NCBI GenBank assembly: GCA_021732895.1
Contig: JAKFWE010000293.1
Coordinates: forward strand, 1 to 7,381
Direction of reading: 5' to 3'
DNA: 7,381 nucleotides
DNA from: Allobosea sp.
GTDB taxonomy: Bacteria > Pseudomonadota > Alphaproteobacteria > Rhizobiales > Beijerinckiaceae
Below the pieces are notes generated by a model. That model was not told the origin of the DNA. It saw only the letters and a program-made list of their open reading frames with translations, and ran no database searches. Numbering within the stretch: the first letter of the stretch is position 1; every line of letters begins with the position of its first letter. Below, one piece after another: positions 5,716 to 7,381 of this stretch. The translations under genes were made by a program, and so were the position numbers.

Positions 5716-6258
5716 TCAGGCAAATTGCGTTTTCAGCGCCTCGAACCGGGCGAGCTGGCCCGCGAGCAATTCGCGCCCGGCGTCGCGCCGCACGAAAACC
5801 TTGAACATCGCCTCGCCCGCCCCGTTGAAGAACTGGACCGAGCAGGAGCGCCGACCGTGGAACGCCCGATCGACCAGATAGATCGCCCGGCAGTTGCCGG
5901 CCCGGATATGGCCGCCGATCGGGCTGTCGCCGTGGATGTTGTAGTAGCCGTGGCCGAAGGACCCGACCGGCAGCGCGCCCTCGCATTCGAGCACGATGTC
6001 GGGCGTGTTGACGATGAACAGCACGTCGCCCCAGGTGGCGAGCTCCCGCCAGAGCGGCTCGAATCGTTCGGCCGCGATCGCGACGCGTTGGCCTGCCGGG
6101 ATCTGCTCCAGCACGGAAAGCGTCGGCACGCCGACCTCGCGGGCGACGGCCTCGATGACGCCGTCGGGCTTGTCGGCCAGCATCCGCCGGACCCGCGCCA
6201 TCGCGTCGGAGGGCGGCGGGTCCTGGACCGCCGTTATGGTCGCCTGGGAGATCGACAT
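5716..6258 (-). CDS. hutX: Heme utilization cytosolic carrier protein HutX (ChuX/HutX family)
   Basis: This 180-residue cytosolic protein is of normal family length. HutX proteins bind heme after import and hand it to a heme-degrading enzyme. Family features are the N-terminal helical part (MARVRRMLADKPDGVIEAVA, 20-39) and LSVLEQIPAGQRVAI (47-61). The ChuX/HutX core follows: LATWGDVLFIVNTPDIVLE (73-91), GSFGHGYYNIHG (99-110), DSPIGGHIRAGNCRAIYLV (111-129) and the SCSVQFFNGAGEAMFKVFV region (138-156). His103, His109 and His117 are possible heme-contact candidates. The ATG at 6258 has AAGGGGG about five bases upstream. The frame is open further upstream, but that part only shadows the oxygenase gene. 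It starts 11 bases after the oxygenase stop, so the two are co-transcribed and probably work as carrier and enzyme. Confidence 0.93.
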   Translation of the reverse strand: MSISQATITAVQDPPPSDAMARVRRMLADKPDGVIEAVAREVGVPTLSVLEQIPAGQRVAIAAERFEPLWRELATWGDVLFIVNTPDIVLECEGALPVGSFGHGYYNIHGDSPIGGHIRAGNCRAIYLVDRAFHGRRSCSVQFFNGAGEAMFKVFVRRDAGRELLAGQLARFEALKTQFA

Positions 6259-6269
6259 GCCGGCCCCCT

Positions 6270-6617
6270 TCACTCGGCCGCCTGCGCCGGGCGTCGCGGG
6301 TTTTCCTCGCTCAGCACCGTCTCGAAGCCCTCGAACTCGGGGTGGCCGAGATAGACCGGCCTGTCGCGCGGCTGGCCGGCGTTGCGGTGCGATTCGCGGA
6401 ACTGCTCCGACCTGGTCCAGGCGGTGAAGGCCTCCTTGGACGCCCAGGTGGTGTGCGAGGAATACAGCGTGTGGTCGTCCCTCTCCGGTCCCTTGAGCAG
6501 ATGGAAGGCGATGAAGCCCGGCATCTCGTCGAGGCGCGTCTTGCGCGACGACCAGATGGTCTCGAAGGCGGGCTCCTCGCCCTTGACGACCTTGAAGCGA
6601 TTCATGGCGATGAACAT
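6270..6617 (-). CDS. Heme-degrading monooxygenase, IsdG/HmuQ-like (antibiotic biosynthesis monooxygenase fold)
   Basis: This small dimeric-type ferredoxin-like protein has 115 residues. The family splits the porphyrin ring of heme to release iron. The IsdG-family catalytic set is present at matching positions: Asn6 in MNRFKV, Trp67 in FTAWTRS and His77 in ESHRNAG. Other family stretches are FETIWSSRKTRLDEMPGFIA (18-37) and LYSSHTTWASKEAF (51-64). It resembles the rhizobial heme oxygenases HmuQ/HmuD more than HutZ-type enzymes, an assignment from pattern memory. The ATG at 6617 has AAGGA about eight bases upstream; a second in-frame ATG four codons later is possible but sits directly before Asn6. 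hutX follows after 11 bases and a TonB-dependent receptor gene lies upstream in the same direction. It therefore probably serves iron release from imported heme. Confidence 0.88.
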   Translation of the reverse strand: MFIAMNRFKVVKGEEPAFETIWSSRKTRLDEMPGFIAFHLLKGPERDDHTLYSSHTTWASKEAFTAWTRSEQFRESHRNAGQPRDRPVYLGHPEFEGFETVLSEENPRRPAQAAE

Positions 6618-6632
6618 CGGGCTTGTCCTTGC

Positions 6633-6656
6633 TTGGCTGGCGCTTGGGTTGGCTGG
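6633..6656. repeat. Short direct repeat upstream of the heme oxygenase gene
   Basis: TTGGCTGG occurs at 6633-6640 and again at 6649-6656, separated by CGCTTGGG. The pair fills most of the 51-base spacer between the VOC gene and the oxygenase gene, just upstream of the ribosome site. It may be a chance low-complexity patch; I see no promoter in it. Confidence 0.25.
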
Positions 6657-6668
6657 AGTGGATGCGCG

Positions 6669-7079
6669 TTAAGGGCGTTCGAGCGGCGTTCCGAACTGGA
6701 TCAGATTGCCGTCGGGATCGACCAGGGCGGCCTGCTTCATGCCCCATGGCTTGGCCGTGGCGGGCAGGAAGCGCGGCGTGCCGCGCGGATCGGCGGGAAC
6801 ATGGGCGGGAAACCCGGCGGTCAGCGCATCGACGTCGCGACAGCGGATGAAGGCGCCCGACGCATTGGTCAGCGGATCGGTCTCCGGATTGCGATGGAAA
6901 TGCAGCTCGATCCAGTCGCGCCGCAAGATGAGATAGTCGCAGACCGGCTCGCCATGGCGGCGCGCGACGGCGAAGCCCAGCCTGCCGTAGAAGGCGCAGG
7001 TGGCGTCGGCGTCGCGCATCGGCAGCACGGGCGCGACGGCGTCGGTCGGGAATGAGGGCGTGGCGTCATCGGGGCTCAA
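6669..7079 (-). CDS. VOC superfamily protein (glyoxalase/bleomycin-resistance-like), TTG start
   Basis: This single-domain cytosolic protein has 136 residues. The N-terminal half of the fold shows VAPVLPMRDADATCAFYGRLGF (15-36) and WIELHFHRNP (56-65). The C-terminal half shows GAFIRCRDVDALTAGF (75-90), KPWGMKQAALVDPDGNLIQFG (110-130) and the closing TPLERP. DPDGNLIQFG is the usual end of bleomycin-resistance-type VOC proteins, which sequester ligands rather than catalyse. Glyoxalase or dioxygenase activity cannot be excluded, and no complete metal-binding triad is obvious. The start is taken as TTG at 7079, with AGGGAG seven bases upstream. The only in-frame ATG, at residue 21, would cut into the first strand of the domain. 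It lies between the receptor and the heme oxygenase, but no role in heme use is established from the sequence. Confidence 0.85.
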   Translation of the reverse strand: MSPDDATPSFPTDAVAPVLPMRDADATCAFYGRLGFAVARRHGEPVCDYLILRRDWIELHFHRNPETDPLTNASGAFIRCRDVDALTAGFPAHVPADPRGTPRFLPATAKPWGMKQAALVDPDGNLIQFGTPLERP

Positions 7080-7100
7080 TCATTGGCTCCCTGTGGTCCC

Positions 7101-7136
7101 GGCGGCGAGACGATGCCGCCTGCTCGCGGCGCAGGC
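7101..7136 (-). other. Two mutually exclusive hairpins between the receptor gene and the VOC gene
   Basis: GGCGGC (7101-7106) can pair with GCCGCC (7115-7120) around an eight-base loop. GCCTGC (7118-7123) can pair with GCAGGC (7131-7136) around a seven-base loop. The two stems share bases 7118-7120, so they cannot both form fully. They fill much of the 67-base spacer after the receptor stop. No T run follows, so they are more likely to affect mRNA processing or stability than to end transcription, if they act at all. Confidence 0.35.
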
Positions 7137-7146
7137 AACCCGGCGC

Positions 7147-7381
7147 TCATGTGCCGAACCGCGTCGAGAAGCCGATCTTGCCGACGAAGCCCGGGCTGCG
7201 GTCGCCGTCACGGTAGCGCTGGTAGCGCACGTCCGCGACATTCTCTAGCGTGACTAAGGCGCGCGAATCGGCGCTGACCTTGTAGTCGGCGTAGAGATCG
7301 ACGAGCGCATAGGCCTTGCTCGCGGTCGCCAGAGCCGCAGCCGGCAGCCTGGCTTGTTCGTCGAACAGGTGCAGCCGCCCG
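7147..7381 (-). CDS. TonB-dependent outer-membrane receptor, probable heme/hemoglobin receptor (C-terminal 77 residues)
   Basis: Only the C-terminus is inside the window; the gene continues past the right edge. The visible translation starts GRLHLFDEQARLPAAA and contains ALVDLYADYKVSADSRALVT, then LENVADVRYQRYRDG and SPGFVGKIGFSTRFGT before the TGA at 7149-7147. The pattern 'D-YADYKVS...L-ENV-D-RY-R' followed by alternating strand residues is the final beta strands of a TonB-dependent barrel. This form is typical of the hemoglobin/transferrin/lactoferrin receptor family. The last residue is Thr after RFG rather than the usual terminal Phe or Trp. Two rare leucine codons, TTA and CTA, lie three codons apart, unusual in such GC-rich coding DNA. 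The heme oxygenase and hutX downstream make heme the likely ligand. Confidence 0.85.
   Translation of the reverse strand, partial: GRLHLFDEQARLPAAALATASKAYALVDLYADYKVSADSRALVTLENVADVRYQRYRDGDRSPGFVGKIGFSTRFGT

Noticed and set aside
6259..6747. In-frame upstream extension of HutX to a start at 6747
   Set aside because: It covers the entire oxygenase gene in another frame and is Arg- and Pro-rich; a clear ribosome site and the family start are at 6258.
7066..7083. Five-codon minus-strand open frame (ATG to TGA, MIEPR) overlapping the VOC start, as a regulatory leader peptide
   Set aside because: It is very short, shares the ribosome site with the TTG start, and such mini-frames are frequent by chance.
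1..7381. CRISPR arrays, tRNA or rRNA genes, insertion sequences, phage or integrase genes
   Set aside because: No regularly spaced repeats, tRNA-like cloverleaf, rRNA sequence, transposase or terminal inverted repeats were found; the window is almost fully occupied by metabolic and transport genes.

Overview
The window is strongly GC-rich (by eye about two thirds GC). Its protein families point to an alphaproteobacterium, most likely Hyphomicrobiales/Rhizobiales; this taxonomic reading is an inference. Every gene I accept lies on the minus strand, so transcription runs from high to low coordinates. The long open frames on the plus strand are GC-driven shadows.

Right part (about 7381 to 5716): a heme acquisition block. 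It starts with the C-terminal end of a TonB-dependent outer-membrane receptor (cut by the window edge). A VOC-fold protein follows, then an IsdG/HmuQ-type heme-degrading monooxygenase with Asn6, Trp67 and His77, then the cytosolic heme carrier HutX. The oxygenase and HutX are 11 bases apart and surely co-transcribed. The implied route is outer-membrane heme import, cytosolic trafficking by HutX and ring opening by the oxygenase. No periplasmic or inner-membrane heme transporter is in view.

Middle (about 5653 to 3970): an unrecognised exported protein of 288 residues and a DUF1684 protein of 227 residues. They are separated by a spacer with a GC-rich hairpin.

Left part (3814 to 1): a tightly packed five-gene operon in the order OpuC/ProX-type substrate-binding protein, HAL-fold lyase, permease, permease, ATPase (cut by the window start). 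All four junctions overlap by 1 to 4 bases (CTGA, GTGA, TGATG, ATGA). The lyase has the fold signatures of histidine/aromatic amino acid ammonia-lyases but lacks the Ala-Ser-Gly triad that forms the MIO cofactor; the site reads GSLGEADLSPLA. Ergothionase, which removes trimethylamine from ergothioneine, is a known MIO-less HAL homologue, and EgtUV is a known OpuC-like ergothioneine transporter. The best hypothesis is therefore an ergothioneine (or related histidine-betaine) uptake-and-degradation operon. The lyase also seems to start at a CTG codon overlapping the upstream stop codon. This operon is the most interesting part of the window.
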